A stretch of DNA of 64,000 nt from Chaenocephalus aceratus (GCA_023974075.1 JAMFTG010000183.1:1-64000); one strand, 5' to 3'; shown: positions 24,010 through 37,611, numbered from the stretch's first letter. Translations and numbers: made by a program. Notes: generated by a model not told the origin, from the letters alone.

Positions 24010-25916
24010 TTTCCGTTCCTCTCAAAGATTCTTGAGAAAGCGGTCGCAAACAGCTGTGTGATTACTTAAAAAACAATGGATTTATTTGAAGATTTTCAGT
24101 CTGGCTTTAGAACACATCATAGCACAGAGACAGCTCTGGTTAAAGTCACAAATGATATTCTAATAGCCTCAGACAAGGGACTTGTCTCTATTCTTGTTTT
24201 GCTCGATCTCAGTGCTGCATTTGATACTATCGACCATGATATCCTATTGCAAAGACTAGAGCACTTGGTTGGTATACAGGGAACTGCTTTAGGCTGGTTT
24301 AGGTCCTATCTATCTGAACGCTCTCAGTTTGTACGTGTTAACGATGAATCTTCCACGCAAACCAAAGTTAGCCATGGAGTGCCACAGGGCTCAGTGCTCG
24401 GACCTATTTTGTTCACATTATATATGCTTCCGTTAGGCAATATTATAAGGAATCATTCTGTAAACTTTCATTGTTATGCGGATGATACTCAACTATATTT
24501 ATCAATCAAGCCTGATGAAATTAATCATCTAAATAAAATTCAAGACTGCCTTAAGGACTTAAAAACGTGGATGACCTTAAACTTTTTGATGTTAAACACG
24601 ACCAAAACTGAAGTTATTGTACTTGGCCCGAAGAATCTACGAAACAAATCATCTAAAGATATACTAACTATGGATGGCATTAATTTGGCCTCCAGTGAGA
24701 CTATAAGGAATCTTGGTGTTATATTTGATCAGGATTTATCCTTTAACGCCCACATAAAATCAATTTCAAGGACCGCCTACTTCCATCTACGTAACATTGT
24801 AAAAATCAGCATATCTTGCCTCAAAACGATGCAGAGAAACTAGTCCATGCATTTGTTACTTCTAGGCTGGATTATTGTAACTCTTTACTATCAGGGAGTA
24901 CCAAGAAGTCAATCAAGTCGCTTCAGCTGATTCAAAATGCTGCGGCTCGTGTACTAACCAGAGTTAGGAAAAGGGACCACATTACTCCTGTTCTGGCTGC
25001 CTTACACTGGCTCCCTATAGACACAGGATAGAATTTAAAATTCTTCTTCTCGCCTACAAAGCCCTTAATGGGCAGGCGCCATCTTACCTTAAAGAACTCA
25101 TTATACCCTACTGTCCTACTAGGGCATTGCGTTCCAAGAATGCACGGTTGTTGGTTGTTTCCTAGAATCTCTAAAAGTACAATGGGAGCCCGAGCCTTTT
25201 CTTATCAAGCTCCACATTTGTGGAATCAGCTTCCAGTTTGTGTTCGGGCGGCAGACACCCTATCCGTTTTTAAGAGTGCGCTTAAGACCTTCCTTTTTGA
25301 TAAAGCTTATAGTTAGGGCTGATTAGATTCAGCCCCTAGTTTTGCTGATATAGGCTTAGTTTGTCGGGGGACATCTTACTTCTTCCTTCTCTCTGTCTAT
25401 ACCCGTGTACTCTCATGTTCCGATTAACCCAGCTTCCCCAAATGTCTTTCTTTTTGGGCTATATATACGCTGGGATCCGGAGTCATGGATGATCCTGCGG
25501 TCCTGTGTCCTGGATCGCGAGCGCTGGATCTTGAGTCGTGGCTGTGGTCCTGGATCATAGGTCCTGGATGAATATCCTCGTGGATTCATCTTCCTATTAT
25601 ACACACATGCATTTCCAAACATTGTACTACCTATGTTGCAAATGTATTATCTTTTCAATTTACACACGGCATCTATTGCACGTCTGTCCGTCCTGGGAGA
25701 GGGATCCTCCTCTGTTGCTCTCCCTGAGGTTTTCTCCCATTTTTTCCCTTTAAACTGGGTTTTCTTTGGAAGTTTTTCCTTGTACGATGTGAGGGTCTAA
25801 GGGCAGAGGGTGTCGTATTGTCATACTGATATTCTGTACACACTGTGAAGACCACTGAGACAAATGTAACATTTGTGATATTGGGCTATATAAATAAACA
25901 TTGATTGATTGATTGA
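24010..25916 (+). mobile_element. 5'-truncated L2-clade LINE
   Basis: The reverse transcriptase 3' part and 3' UTR end in GGGCTATATAAATAAACATT followed by (GATT)n, the usual L2-type tail. The flanks (about 23930-24005 and 25917-25975) rejoin into a repeat that also occurs, reversed and uninterrupted, at 15464-15585, so the insertion point is well defined. The target duplication is at most a few bases (ATGT). Confidence 0.85.
24076..25316 (+). pseudogene. L2 reverse transcriptase, broken by frameshifts
   Basis: RT motifs appear in order: [29 protein letters not shown] (catalytic Asp region), [25 protein letters not shown] (YADD active site), [11 protein letters not shown], then in another frame VHAFVTSRLDYCNSLL and in a third AFSYQAPHLWNQLP...FKSALKTFLFD. 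Frame changes fall near 24830 and 25030, and one base is missing before 24076 (homology extends back to about 24025, KILEKAVA). The family role is target-primed reverse transcription; this copy is dead. Confidence 0.9.
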
Positions 25917-26042
25917 TGTTTACATTTTTTAATTTTCAAAAGCTCTTTATTTTTCTCATACTGCCTGTCCAATCACGTGCAATGTGTTGGAGCGCAAGCC
26001 AATTAGGAAGTTGCTGAAGTAAACAAAGGAGTCCAATGGCAA

Positions 26043-26428
26043 CACACTCTCACTCCCTAAGCGTCCAATAGCGACGTTTGGTCAGTGTCCGTGGCGTCCA
26101 ATTGTGACGCTCCTAGGCTCCTTCAGCGTCATAAAGGGACGCAAATAGCTTTCAACTGATTGCAATGTATTCCCATCTGCGTCGGGATTGACGCTCATGG
26201 AAGCAACGGCATTCGTTTATGTCGGCTGCCCTTAAAGGTAATGGTGAGCGTCCATTCCCAGGAGTAAAGGATGGCAGAAGACACTACACTACCCAGAATC
26301 CCCAGCTATCGTTTGGACTACACCATGTGCTCTTGACAAACCCTGATAGTCCTCAAGCTCTGTGATTGGAGAGTGTGCTCCGAGGGTTAGAGCCGATTCT
26401 CGAACAGCACTTGAAATGGGATGGAACC
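26043..26428 (+). repeat. GCGTC-rich dispersed repeat, copy 3
   Basis: Nearly the same as 12712-13105, including the CACTACACTACCCAGAATCC segment. It is cut at 26428, where a hAT end (CAGGGGCGTCGCC) begins. Confidence 0.88.
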
Positions 26429-27204
26429 AGGGGCGTCGCCTGGACCTGGAAACATTCGGGGCTTAGCCCACAGTGGCGGCGCTACAGACAAATGTTCTAC
26501 TGCAAGACTCCCCACACGCACATACACATTGCGCCATCTGGTGTCACAAACGTGTGCCTGCATTAGCTTTGTTACGGCAATGGATTGTGGGAGATGCTCA
26601 TATACTCTTGAGGGTAAGGTGGCCTGTATTATCTCGGTGGACAAAATGTATGTTTTTTATTTTATAAGGACAATAACGTACTGTTTGTTTAGTTTAATGT
26701 TAATTGTTTAATGCTCACAGTCCACAGCAACATGTTTTTGTGTGATTGGTTTTATATGATTTATCAACGTGATCATCATAGCTAATCTGAGCACCAGAAC
26801 CCAGCTCACGTGTCCTTTTATGCTGTCCATTGAAATGCAGGAAAGTAATCACCAGCTCTGAGTGATCTGTTGCCGAGGGGGACACTACACCGGAATTACA
26901 TAAACAGAGAAAAAGTGCTATTTTGAGGGAACTCACCTCCTCTGGGGTCCCCCAGGAAGATTTTTTTAAATGATGAAGTTAAAAGCATCAATCTTGTGCA
27001 CGTTGAGAGCAACATCAATTGATATGGATACATCTCTCAACACCCATATGTCAACAAAAATCAAAGAATCCGAATCAGAAACGGGTTTATTAGTTTAAAA
27101 CACTTTATTTTCCAATTAAATCATAAACTATGTCAAATTATTAGAAAGTTGTTAGTAATCAGATTAAACAGAAAAAAGGGATGGAAGGAGGAAATAATAA
27201 TCCC

Positions 27205-27486
27205 TCATCTCTTGCTGTTTGCGGTTGAAATTATCTCTTTTTGCTGGCCAAACATGCTGGATGGAAAGCAGTGATGTCTCACTTGCCTTGGCCCTGTATC
27301 TGCAGTCCCTAAATCAGTCATGTTACCCATTGACTCTTGTCTGTTCTGGTGCTCCTGTTCATTGTTGTCTCCATTGTCGTTCTTGTCTGTTGTATCTCCT
27401 TCTTGTGTGTCCCTTTCTCCTGTTCTCCTTTCTTCATCCTCTACTCTGTGTGGCTCATCTGTGATGACTGTGGTAGGTAAACACAA
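27205..27486 (-). pseudogene. hAT transposase N-terminal fragment (TTF-finger approach region)
   Basis: The minus-strand text DLGTADTGPRQ...CFPSSMFGQQK resembles the segment that precedes the TTF-type zinc finger in ZMYM1-like hAT transposases (DLGT...GPRQ...F-x-x-x-FG-x-x-K). It ends in stop codons and the catalytic RNase H-like domain is absent. Together with 28579-28803 it looks like two pieces of one decayed transposase gene. Confidence 0.5.
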
Positions 27487-28578
27487 ACAAGTATGTAAGT
27501 CAATCAGTTTCCAGCTCTGTCAAATAAATGAATTTCAAGATACACACATGTGTCTTCATTAAAATGAGTTTCACCACACAGTCACAAAATGTAATACTAA
27601 CCAATTGAAAATAGTTAAATGTACATCTCTTGTAGATATCACTGTTAGAGTAGTTATCTGCCAATAGGACATAATCATTCCTACAAATGCAGTTTGAGTA
27701 ATTCACTTAATATATTCACATCACACTTTAATATAATCATTTTCACTTAATACTCTAATATAGTCATCTTTCTGCATTCAACACTAAGGAAAGCTGTATA
27801 ATTTGACATGATAATGAGGAAAAAAGGCCTCCGACAATGCAGATAATTTTTTGATCATATCAATTTTAAGATGGGGTCCGGGTCAAGGCTTAATATTTGG
27901 GAGCATAGTGTCCCTTGAGCCTTTCAGGAGCCCCCACTGGATTAGCTTTGATCTGAAATATTTGTATAAAAAGCTTGTAGCTGGCTGTCCATCTCATAAT
28001 GTTCACATAGAAACTAGCTGTCAATAGGAAATATCAATCAGAAGAATTATAATTGAATGCAAAAATCTGTCACAAAAAGAGGTTGCACATTTAAATGCAG
28101 GTGTTGTTATGGCAACGTCAGTGGCCAAACAGCCACATTTACTGCTGCAATACGTTCAAACATGCTGTCGACACGTAAAGCAGTGGCAACTATGCCACCA
28201 TTTCAGCTGACTCTTTCTCAGAAATACTGTCACATAACGTCCAGGAATCATATATTTCAGTGCTAGTTTGATGCTAAGCTAAGCTAACTATGAAACACTT
28301 TAACTGACAAGACTCCGGATCAACTGTGTACTGTAAGGTAGCCTCTAGCTTCATGTCGAACAGTAAGTCAACCTTTCCCAGAGAGCTTTCTTTGAAATCA
28401 CCAGGTAACGCTAAAAAATACAACATTTAGATTGTATGACAAAGTGTGTATAATATATCTGGCTAGCTAAAGCTACTTGCTAACGGTTTAGCTTACCCCC
28501 GCGATTCAAAGTAACGTCAACGTAGCTATAATTTATGCTTTGCTTACATGTTCGCATAACTTGTAAGTTTACTGACAT

Positions 28579-28803
28579 TTACATACCTTGTTCACCTGGC
28601 TCAGGTAGTGGCTCTGGGGTTGTTGTTTGAGCCACCACTTGAGAGTTGCCATCTTTTTTATAAAAAAAATGTCTAATGTCCATCTTCAGAAACTCCGCGT
28701 CCGCGGCTGAAAGTGTAAACACTGTCACAGAGGAGTACAATAAAACACGTTTATTTCCATGCAACTCTCTGATTGGTCTGGTGGTTGCCTCTGTTGCATT
28801 CAC
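28579..28803 (-). pseudogene. hAT transposase first-exon fragment (MDIRHFF motif)
   Basis: The segment MDIRHFFYKKDGNSQ followed by a Pro/Glu-rich stretch resembles the N-terminus of fish ZMYM1-like hAT transposases. The residues before it have no known match. Coding decays downstream. Confidence 0.5.
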
Positions 28804-29759
28804 TGAACACGGGAAATTACAATCCTAACCATCTTCTAGGTAAAGTACGGTTAATGTATTATATTATTGAGGGAGAATTTGTCCGGGTCTAAAGAAAAAA
28901 CATCCGGGGCTAAAGCCCCGGATGCCTACCCCAGGCGACGCCCATGGCTGACATGCTGAAAACCCAACGCCTGCAGGGGGGTCTGGGGAGATTCTCCCCC
29001 AGGAGATTTTTTGAAATACTAACATAAAATACACATTCTGGTCCTCTCTTGAGAAGAAAAATAAATAAATCTATTACTACACAACATATTTTAAAAAATG
29101 AATGCCATTTCAGTTTTTTGTTACTTTGTTCTGAAAGCTGAACCTGCTGCTCCTCACAGAGAGAAGAGGGCTGTGCATTACTTTACATTGTGGATAAGGG
29201 TGGATGTTCTGTGTGTCAAAATGAAAGACAGCCCACACATCAATCATCAAACCGTGGGGTCTTATTTAGTTACGTGTTGATTTCTATCAACACGTAATGT
29301 TGTATCGATGTATATAGAGATGTACTGTAACTACAGCAAAAATATTCTCCGTCGGGACTTCCTGCAACAACACCACGTCGTTATCGTGATTCTGATTGGC
29401 CAGAAGACATTATCAAAGATGTTCTATTGAGAAGATGATCACTACGTGACACAAGTTTTCAAACCGTTTCTAGTCTTCGTATTTCCAGATCTTACTAACT
29501 GCTGTCCGTGCAATTTACTCCGCGCGAGTTGGCGGACTTTATTTAGCTTACTTTAAAATCATTTTTCATGGTGGGGCTAAGCCATTATTGGTATGGCTGT
29601 AGCCTACCCAAGTATACCCTGGCGCCGCCACTGAACATATTATAATAATAAAACAATTAAAATGTTGTATTCAGCCCTGATTAAAACAGCGGGCCCAAAT
29701 CCTGGATGGGCGGGCCCGGCCCCATGGGGCTGTGATTGGTTTAAAGTTAAACCTGATTT

Positions 29760-30350
29760 AGGTGAAATTGAATGTACTCAGGTACTCTACCTAAGTACAA
29801 TTCTTAGGTACTTGTACTTCACTTGAGTATCTCCAGTTTATGCTACTCTGTACTTTTACTCCTCTACAGTTCAGAGGTAAATGGTGTACTTTTACTCCAC
29901 TACATGTATTTAATACCTTTAGTTACTTTGCAGATCTGGATGAATGATGTGAAATATCATCAAGTCTTAAATCAGACTTTAGTTTCCACCTGGCGTAAAT
30001 TCACCAGCTACCCTGCAGTATACAAAGTCATTCAAAGCTGCCCCTTTACCAGCTTTGAGAACACTTTAATGATCAATCATTATAAAACATATATATATAT
30101 TCTGAAATGGACCAGTCTGCACAATCACTACTTTTACTGTCGCTACTTTAACGATATTTTGATGATAATACTTTTCTACATTTACTGTAACAGAGTATTA
30201 CACTCTGGTACTTAATTACTCAAGTACAAGATCTGAGTACTTCTACTTTTACTCAAGTACAAGATCTGAGTACTTCTATTTTTACTCAAGTACAAGATCT
30301 GAATATTTCTACTTTTACTCAGTACGAGATCTGAGTACCACCTCAGTATT
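29760..30350. repeat. 'AAGTAC' dispersed repeat with tandem 3' end
   Basis: Full of GTACTT/AAGTAC words, ending in about four tandem ~36-bp copies around GTACAAGATCTGAGTACTTC (30225-30335). The same family lies reversed at 59960-60480, including the matched interior near GATCATTAAAGTG. Fragments lie at 2255-2300 and 34315-34375. Confidence 0.75.
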
Positions 30351-30788
30351 TGATGCATTGTTATAAATATTATATAAAGTTAAATGTTTACCTTGTTTTG
30401 GTTGAATGTAGTTGTGTCTTTTTCGGTGTGCACACGTGCCTTCATTTCAAATGTACTACACGTGCACACAATGCACAATTACTGTCATTATTTTAAAAGA
30501 AGGTTTCACATTTAACTTTAAATAAATAATGCTCACAATTCAGACCAGTAGACCCGAAGGAAACAGAGGAACGTTTCTTTGACTTTCAAAATAAAACGCT
30601 TCTCGTATTTCCTGTTCTCATTCATAACACTCCGTTCGATGTCTCACTATGGGATGCGCCTCATCGCGGAGCAAGCAGAAGCATCAATCTCATTACGCCA
30701 ATCCTGATTGGCTGGTGATCTTGACATCAGCGCCAGGGAATTCACCCCCTATAAGTAGCTTGCGCCACGACGCATATGTCATTCAAAC

Positions 30789-31874
30789 TAGGGATCGACC
30801 GATATGGCTTTTTCAAGGCCGATACCGATACCGATTATTAGTAATCAAGGAGACCGATAACCGATATTTGGAACCGATATACATTTGCAGTAAAATCAGA
30901 AAATCTTGGTGTCAAAATGTAGAATAACACAAACTCCAACACAACTCAACACAACTTCTTTGAAATGCATTTAAGCATATATTATGTTTAATGAACTTTT
31001 AAACATCTTACAACTGGTTTCCTCTCTGTGCCCTTTTCTTTAGTGCAGCCATCTGCTATGAGTTAGAGAGAGACAAGAAGTGGGGCAGCAGGCTGACATG
31101 CTTAACTAACAATAATGCTTAATTTATTATATCAAACCAATGCCTGTCTGTCTAGCATAACATCCCAATAAGCTGCTAGCAACTGCAAACCACTAGTGCT
31201 AGCTAATGTTTTAAAAACTATTAAAAGTGAGGCTATTACAGTAGACCTAACGTTAGACTAGTAGCCTCACTTCTAATATTTTGCTAAACATTTGCTAAAT
31301 ACATGTTGGCTAGCTAATGAGCTTCACAGATCAACCTGAAAAACTGCGAGGCTCCACTCGCAGCCCCCCTCCGCACCACAGTTCCGCTGCGAGACGCTGC
31401 ACGCTGACTGACTTCCCGCGTCCCTGTGTAACTGGGAAGCTGATAGAATTGGATCAATAGATCGTGCTGTTTTTTGCAACTTCAGCATAGGGGATTGGGA
31501 TGTTTATTGACCTTCGGCTTTCAACTGATTTACCTTCAAAACACATGTATGGTTCTGCTGCTCAGCTCTGCTGCTTGCCTCTGTCTGTGTTCTTCGCACC
31601 TGCCTGTAATCTAAGAAGGTCCCGCCTCTATGGCTGGCTCGCGCCCGGAAAATCTTCAGTGTTGATTGACACTTCAGTAATAGCCTATCAGATAGCGCTG
31701 TGGGCGGGACATTGCTCGTGTACACAGAGTGGTGACTGCAGACAGAGAAAACGGCCGCATCAGAGCCAAAGTGTTATCGGCAATTTTATAAAAAAAAGGC
31801 CGATACCGATAATCGGTCAAATGATGAATATCGGCCCCGATAATCGGCCTGGCCGATAATCGGTCCGACCCCTA
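30789..31874. mobile_element. hAT element with exact 8-bp TSD ATTCAAAC, inside the DIRS leader
   Basis: The left end is TAGGGATCGACCGATATGGC and the right end the complement of TAGGGGTCGGACCGATTATC. Exact duplications ATTCAAAC lie at 30781-30788 and 31875-31882. The ends are made of many short CCGATA/TATCGG words. No transposase frame is recognisable in its 1086 bp. Confidence 0.9.
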
Positions 31875-32345
31875 ATTCAAACACCTCTTCTCGCTTCAGA
31901 GCACATCTCTATAGTAGCCGGACAAGCTTAACAGTCCACAGACTGAACCCAAATATCCATTTCGGTCGACGGGCGCTCGCCGGCTACTCCTTCTGCTTTG
32001 CAGGAAGACGGTAATACTAACACCAGTTAGTATTAAAATCGACCCTCGCCCTTCTCTTCCCCGGAAAGTAAGGTAGGTCTGATTTTTTTTTTTAGCTAGC
32101 AACACACCTGTTGCTAGCTCGCTCCCTCACTATCGACACCACGGTAGCGATGAAGTTTTTTCTTTTCTCTTCTCCACGGAGCAAGAAAGGATTATAGGAG
32201 CATACTGTCACACCAGTCAGTATTCTCCGGGAATAAAAGACCCACACCGTCCTTTTTCTCCGGATTAAGGACAGGGTGGTAACATCTTTTTTCTCCCATC
32301 TTACCTGTTGAGAGCGGGCCCTCTCCACGCCACGAGGCGAACAAG

Positions 32346-33207
32346 ATGGACGCCCCTCTCCCTCACACCAGAGGAGTCAGGGACTCGGTGGCTCGACTCG
32401 GTGCTCGACTCTGCGGCTGCGGGTTGAAGATCTCGGGCACAGACACACACCAGGTCTGCTCGTCCTGCCTCGGGCTGGAACACGCCCGAGGCGCTATCGA
32501 CAACCCCGGCTCGTGCGGACATTATGTCCGCTTCACCGTGAAGAGCCTCCGCCGACCGGCTAGCACGCCAAGCTAGCCTGTCGCAACAGGAACCCCCCAT
32601 GTCCACTGACCCGCCGGCCGGCAGTCAAGACACGGGGGCGTCCGCCGCAGAGAGTGAACCCCTCTCCGTGTCGGTCTGGGGCTCATTATCTGCGATGGCT
32701 ACAGAACCGGAATCCCGCGCCCTGGCAGGCCGGGACCCGGTGACGGCAAGACACGCGGGAACGGAACCCCACGCTTTACCGAGCTGGGGCTCCCGGTTAG
32801 ACCTCACCATGGTCTCACCCGCGGAGGACGTCCTCGAGCTGGACTACGATGAGGACGAAGAGGACGCCTTGGCGTTCCTCCTGTCCAAGTCAGATGAACA
32901 GGAAGAAGACACCTTCATGTCATCGGCTCAGGCTGCAAAGCCTGGAGCGAGGGCTGCTCTCCCGGGCGATAGCACACCAGCTTCGCCCTGTCTGAGCATG
33001 GCCCTGCAGGCCGTGTGTAAACGCGCCAGACTCGACATCCCGTGGCCTGAAATGGCCAAGGAGACCTCCAGGTCCCACTACGAAGGGAAACATTTTCCCC
33101 AAGCAGCGCGGACGAAGAGGCAACTCCTTCCGGTCTTCCCGGAGATGTTGGATGAGGTGTCGGTCTCGTGGAGAGACCGGCCCTTCAGCAACAAGGTCCC
33201 AATCCAG
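32346..33207 (+). pseudogene. DIRS gag-like ORF (ORF1), frameshifted and truncated
   Basis: The N-terminal part (32346-32560) holds a Cys/His cluster (CGCGLKI...HQVCSSCLGLEHARG...CGHY) typical of fish DIRS ORF1. An extra C near 32556 shifts the frame. In the second frame (read from about 32560, an ATG at 32599) an acidic middle is followed by the diagnostic KRQLLPVFPEMLDEVSVSW and RDRPFSNKVPIQG. The text then leaves the DIRS pattern at 33207. The protein would be the element's nucleocapsid. The C-terminal acid-rich tract DYDEDEEDALAFLL is also usual for the family. Confidence 0.75.
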
Positions 33208-33351
33208 GGTAACGCAGTAACGGAGTAACGCACCATGTAGTACCGGTAACTGAGTTACTGAATTTAAAAAGTAATGCGTTAGACTAGTTACTGCCAAAAA
33301 TAACAGCGTTACAGTAACGCGTTACTTTGTAACGCGTTAGTCCCAACACTG
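33208..33351. mobile_element. hAT terminal fragment of the family seen at 1775-2432
   Basis: Shares GTAACGCACCATGTAGTA...GTCCCAACACTG with the right end at 2345-2432, and ends exactly CAACACTG at 33351. The other end is missing; it marks the breakpoint that removed most of the DIRS element. Confidence 0.75.
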
Positions 33352-33807
33352 CTTTTAGATAAAGGGCATTTTATGGTTGCTTGAATCCTCAGATAGTGGT
33401 TTGTTTAAATAACTAGTGACATTTGAATAAATATTGCAAAAAAGGGCTCCAAAAAAGACATATAACCTGGCCGGCTTAACCAGTCTGTATTTCTTCAAGC
33501 ATCACAAGATTCATAGTTTATAAAGTACAATTCTGGGCCATTGATTGAGTCATTTCTCAACACACATGTAGTAAAAATGCCTGTTTTGAAGCCTTAAAAT
33601 GGTGCAGGAAAAGGACTTTACAGTTAAGAGAACAAAGGAAAGAAAACTGTTATAATGGGTAACATTAATGACTGACATAATATGAGGTCCTTGGTACTCA
33701 GACTCTAGCCAAAGTATATGAGAGTGAGAGTGAGAGTGTGTTAATTCATATATTTGGAGTAAGTCTGTAGATGTGTGTGTGTGTGTGTGTGTGTGTGTTT
33801 CATGAAC

Positions 33808-34063
33808 AGGCCTCACACGATAATTAATTTTGTTGGATACATTTTCCCGGAAATGATTGCGATAAACAATAATATTGTCGGCACCGTTGTTTGACCATTA
33901 TAGACCACTGACATAATATATAATAATAATTCAAGTACATCCTTTCAAACTGCTAGTCACATCCTCATGTAAATGGCAATTTATCGAGGTCAGAAAAGTT
34001 ATCGAGTTCATTTTTATGTATCGTACGATAAGTCAATGAATTGCTTATCGCGACAGACCTATG
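33808..34063. mobile_element. MITE-like element with CGATAA-rich ends
   Basis: The left end AGGCCTCACACGATAATTA and the complement of the right end AGGTCTGTCGCGATAAGC form imperfect inverted repeats around an AT-rich core. No clear target duplication was found. Confidence 0.5.
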
Positions 34064-34683
34064 CACACAATAAAACAGTGGAAACAATCATGTGTTTGAC
34101 TTTCATTAGTGAATGAAACTTTGTGCCCTTTATAGTTTGTGTCCAATATTGTGTATTTGTATATATCCTATATATATATATGCTAAGGTCCCGCTGCTGA
34201 CACGGTAGCAGTCATTTAGTGCATGGTCATGGTCATTGGTGCGAGGTGCGGGGCGAAACTCACGGATGTGATTTCAAAACAAAAGCACTCGTTTGCTTGG
34301 AACTATGATAATAATATAAGTACATTTACTAAAGTACTGTACTTAAGTATACATTTGAGGTACTTGTACAAGTGGTAGTCCCTCACCAGTGTTGAACACT
34401 AAGGCTTATAGTCGGTTTTCTTCTTTCCAAGGTGTTTCACGGGGGTTCAGGTGACAGATTTTATAATAACTATGTTCTGCTTTAAAGGACTTTCCATATT
34501 AGGCTCCTCTGTCCTTCACAAGTTTCCTGGGTTTTCTGGGTGTGATCCCCACTAGAAAAGGGATGAGGCGTCTACCGGACTCTGGGAACAGGATTTCACT
34601 CCAGTGACAAAGCTTCTTTTCAATATTTTTTATTTTGATGTAGAAGTTCACTTTATGCAGATTTGTATGCAGTCACTTTGTGC

Positions 34684-36071
<1,388 letters not shown>

Positions 36072-36706
36072 CTTTGTGCAGTCACTTTGTCCAGGTGAAA
36101 AACCTTGAAACAAAAAAGAACATTTTAGAATTTGTAACCATGTAAATAAAGCGGATTCTTTTAACTTGACTTTTCTGGAAATGTTGACAAATCAAGTTAA
36201 TTATTATTTTTAAACTAGAAACTATTATTTCCCCTTCTTTCACAGAGGTATTCAATGAATAAAATAAGACTTTACTATTTACGCTTCTAAATCAAATGGA
36301 TTCTTTACAAGACATTTACTACTTCTAAACAAGAAAGCTTCCTTCTAAGCTAAACAAACAGTGCGTCTAAACTCTCTCTGTGCCTCACCATTAACGCAGC
36401 ACATTTAAACCACAAACAATGCTTCGCAGCGCCGCTCGCGCTCTAACAAGACACGTGCATACACGCAAACAATTCAACAGAACATTCGCCAGCGGCTCTG
36501 CGAAGCTCTCACAGCATGATGGATGTTCTTACCGGCTGCCTGTCCTGACTCAGTAGAGGTGCCTCCCGTCTACCCGCTTCCGTCTACTAGGATCGCACAC
36601 AGCTACTATTGAAACCCTCCTTGAGGATGCAGCACTGGGCTCTGTAATTAGGGTGATTACACCCAGCTTGCCAGAGGAGGCAGGATTGCCTGCGATCATT
36701 ACACCT

Positions 36707-37611
36707 GGAGTGGAGTGCACCAGATGGGCGTGAAAAAGTAGGGCTTAACTCTAAGGTCGGGCTTAGCTACGTCCGACGTAGTGATTCGAATTTACACCGA
36801 GTGCACCAAGCCTGACTAGTCTCGGGCGTAGCTGCGCCTGGTCCACGCGCGTCCACGTGAATACACGCCAAACAGTAATTGTTGCCAAGCAACGCCATTT
36901 TACAGACTCAGAGGACCGCAGAGAAGAGGGAATTCCCACACCCACAGCGTCAGCGATGACTCAAGGGGAATCCCAAATGGCCACACCCCGAAAGAGAAAG
37001 AGGGATTTGTCAGAGCTACAGCGGGAACTGACGGAGAAAGAAATCGGTGCTGGAGGGCCAATGAAACTTGTCTTATAGCCCGACATGCAGTTGTGCGATG
37101 AACATTAATCATGTCTCCCACAGTATTTTTGAAAGGCCCCGTTCGCGTAGAATCTGAGCGCAATCAGCACCTGCAAGGTTGGGGAGAGCGCAGCGTTTCG
37201 GTCTGATCAGTGCTGGAGTTGAGGGGAGATCTCCTCGATTAAATCAAAAAGGGCTTGTCTGCCGAAACGAAACCTCTCTATTTCTTCACTGTCTGAATCG
37301 ATGTCCAGTGGGTTTGTTCGATCACGGACGACTCTTTCTCTTCTTAATGCCCTTTCATTGTTAAACATGTAAACAAGACGCCCTGCCATCGTTAATATCC
37401 TTCTTGCCTGTTTTACGTTACTATGGATACTAGTCTGTCTTTCCGATTTACGCCTGCTCCATACTAGGCGTACAAGTTACACCCGGGCGCAACGCATACA
37501 GGGCTTAAGTCTAAGTGGTGCACTAGTCATAACTAGTTTGGTCTTAACCTTCGGTTCTACGTCGGACGTAGAGTTACGCCCAGCTTATGCCCAGCTGGTG
37601 CACTCCACTCC
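36707..37611 (-). mobile_element. PIF/Harbinger-like element with HARBI1 remnant
   Basis: The first and last 17 bp are exact inverted repeats (GGAGTGGAGTGCACCAG), followed by imperfect arms that share CTACGTCCGACGTAG. The interior codes for a HARBI1-like N-terminal region on the minus strand. A clear 3-bp duplication was not seen at the edges chosen. It is 905 bp long and lacks the DDE catalytic region. Confidence 0.75.
37060..37389 (-). pseudogene. HARBI1-like transposase N-terminal remnant
   Basis: The text RVVRDRTNPLDIDSDSEEIERFRFGRQ begins the transposase (written here only for orientation as RDRTNPLD and RFRFGRQ). It is followed by TLQVLIALRFYANGAFQ and, after a 1-bp shift in an A run, NTVGDMINVHRTTACRAIRQ, the helix-turn-helix of HARBI1 proteins. 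No DDE triad follows, so it cannot transpose. Confidence 0.75.

Larger units (their letters stand above)
26429..29632 (-). mobile_element. composite of nested hAT elements
   Basis: Two pairs of hAT-like termini occur. One is CAGGGGCGTCGCCTGG at 26429, with its counterpart near 28945 (complement CATGGGCGTCGCCTGG). The other is CAGTGGCGGCGCTACAG near 26472, with the complement of CAGTGGCGGCGCCAGGG ending at 29632. The text near 26930 (CCCCCAGGAAGATTTTTTTA...) matches the hAT copies at 16.1 and 34.95 kb. Clear 8-bp duplications were not found, so the order of insertion is unresolved. Transposase fragments lie on the minus strand. Confidence 0.65.
30640..33207 (+). mobile_element. truncated DIRS-type (tyrosine-recombinase) retrotransposon, 5' portion
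   Basis: The 5' terminal-repeat and leader region (from about 30640) contains CCCCTATAAGTAG, a TATA-like promoter. The leader resumes at 31883 after a hAT insertion and runs into gag-like coding sequence that ends abruptly at 33207 (VPIQG), where a fragment of another transposon begins. RT, RNase H and tyrosine recombinase are missing. The left boundary is uncertain. Confidence 0.75.
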
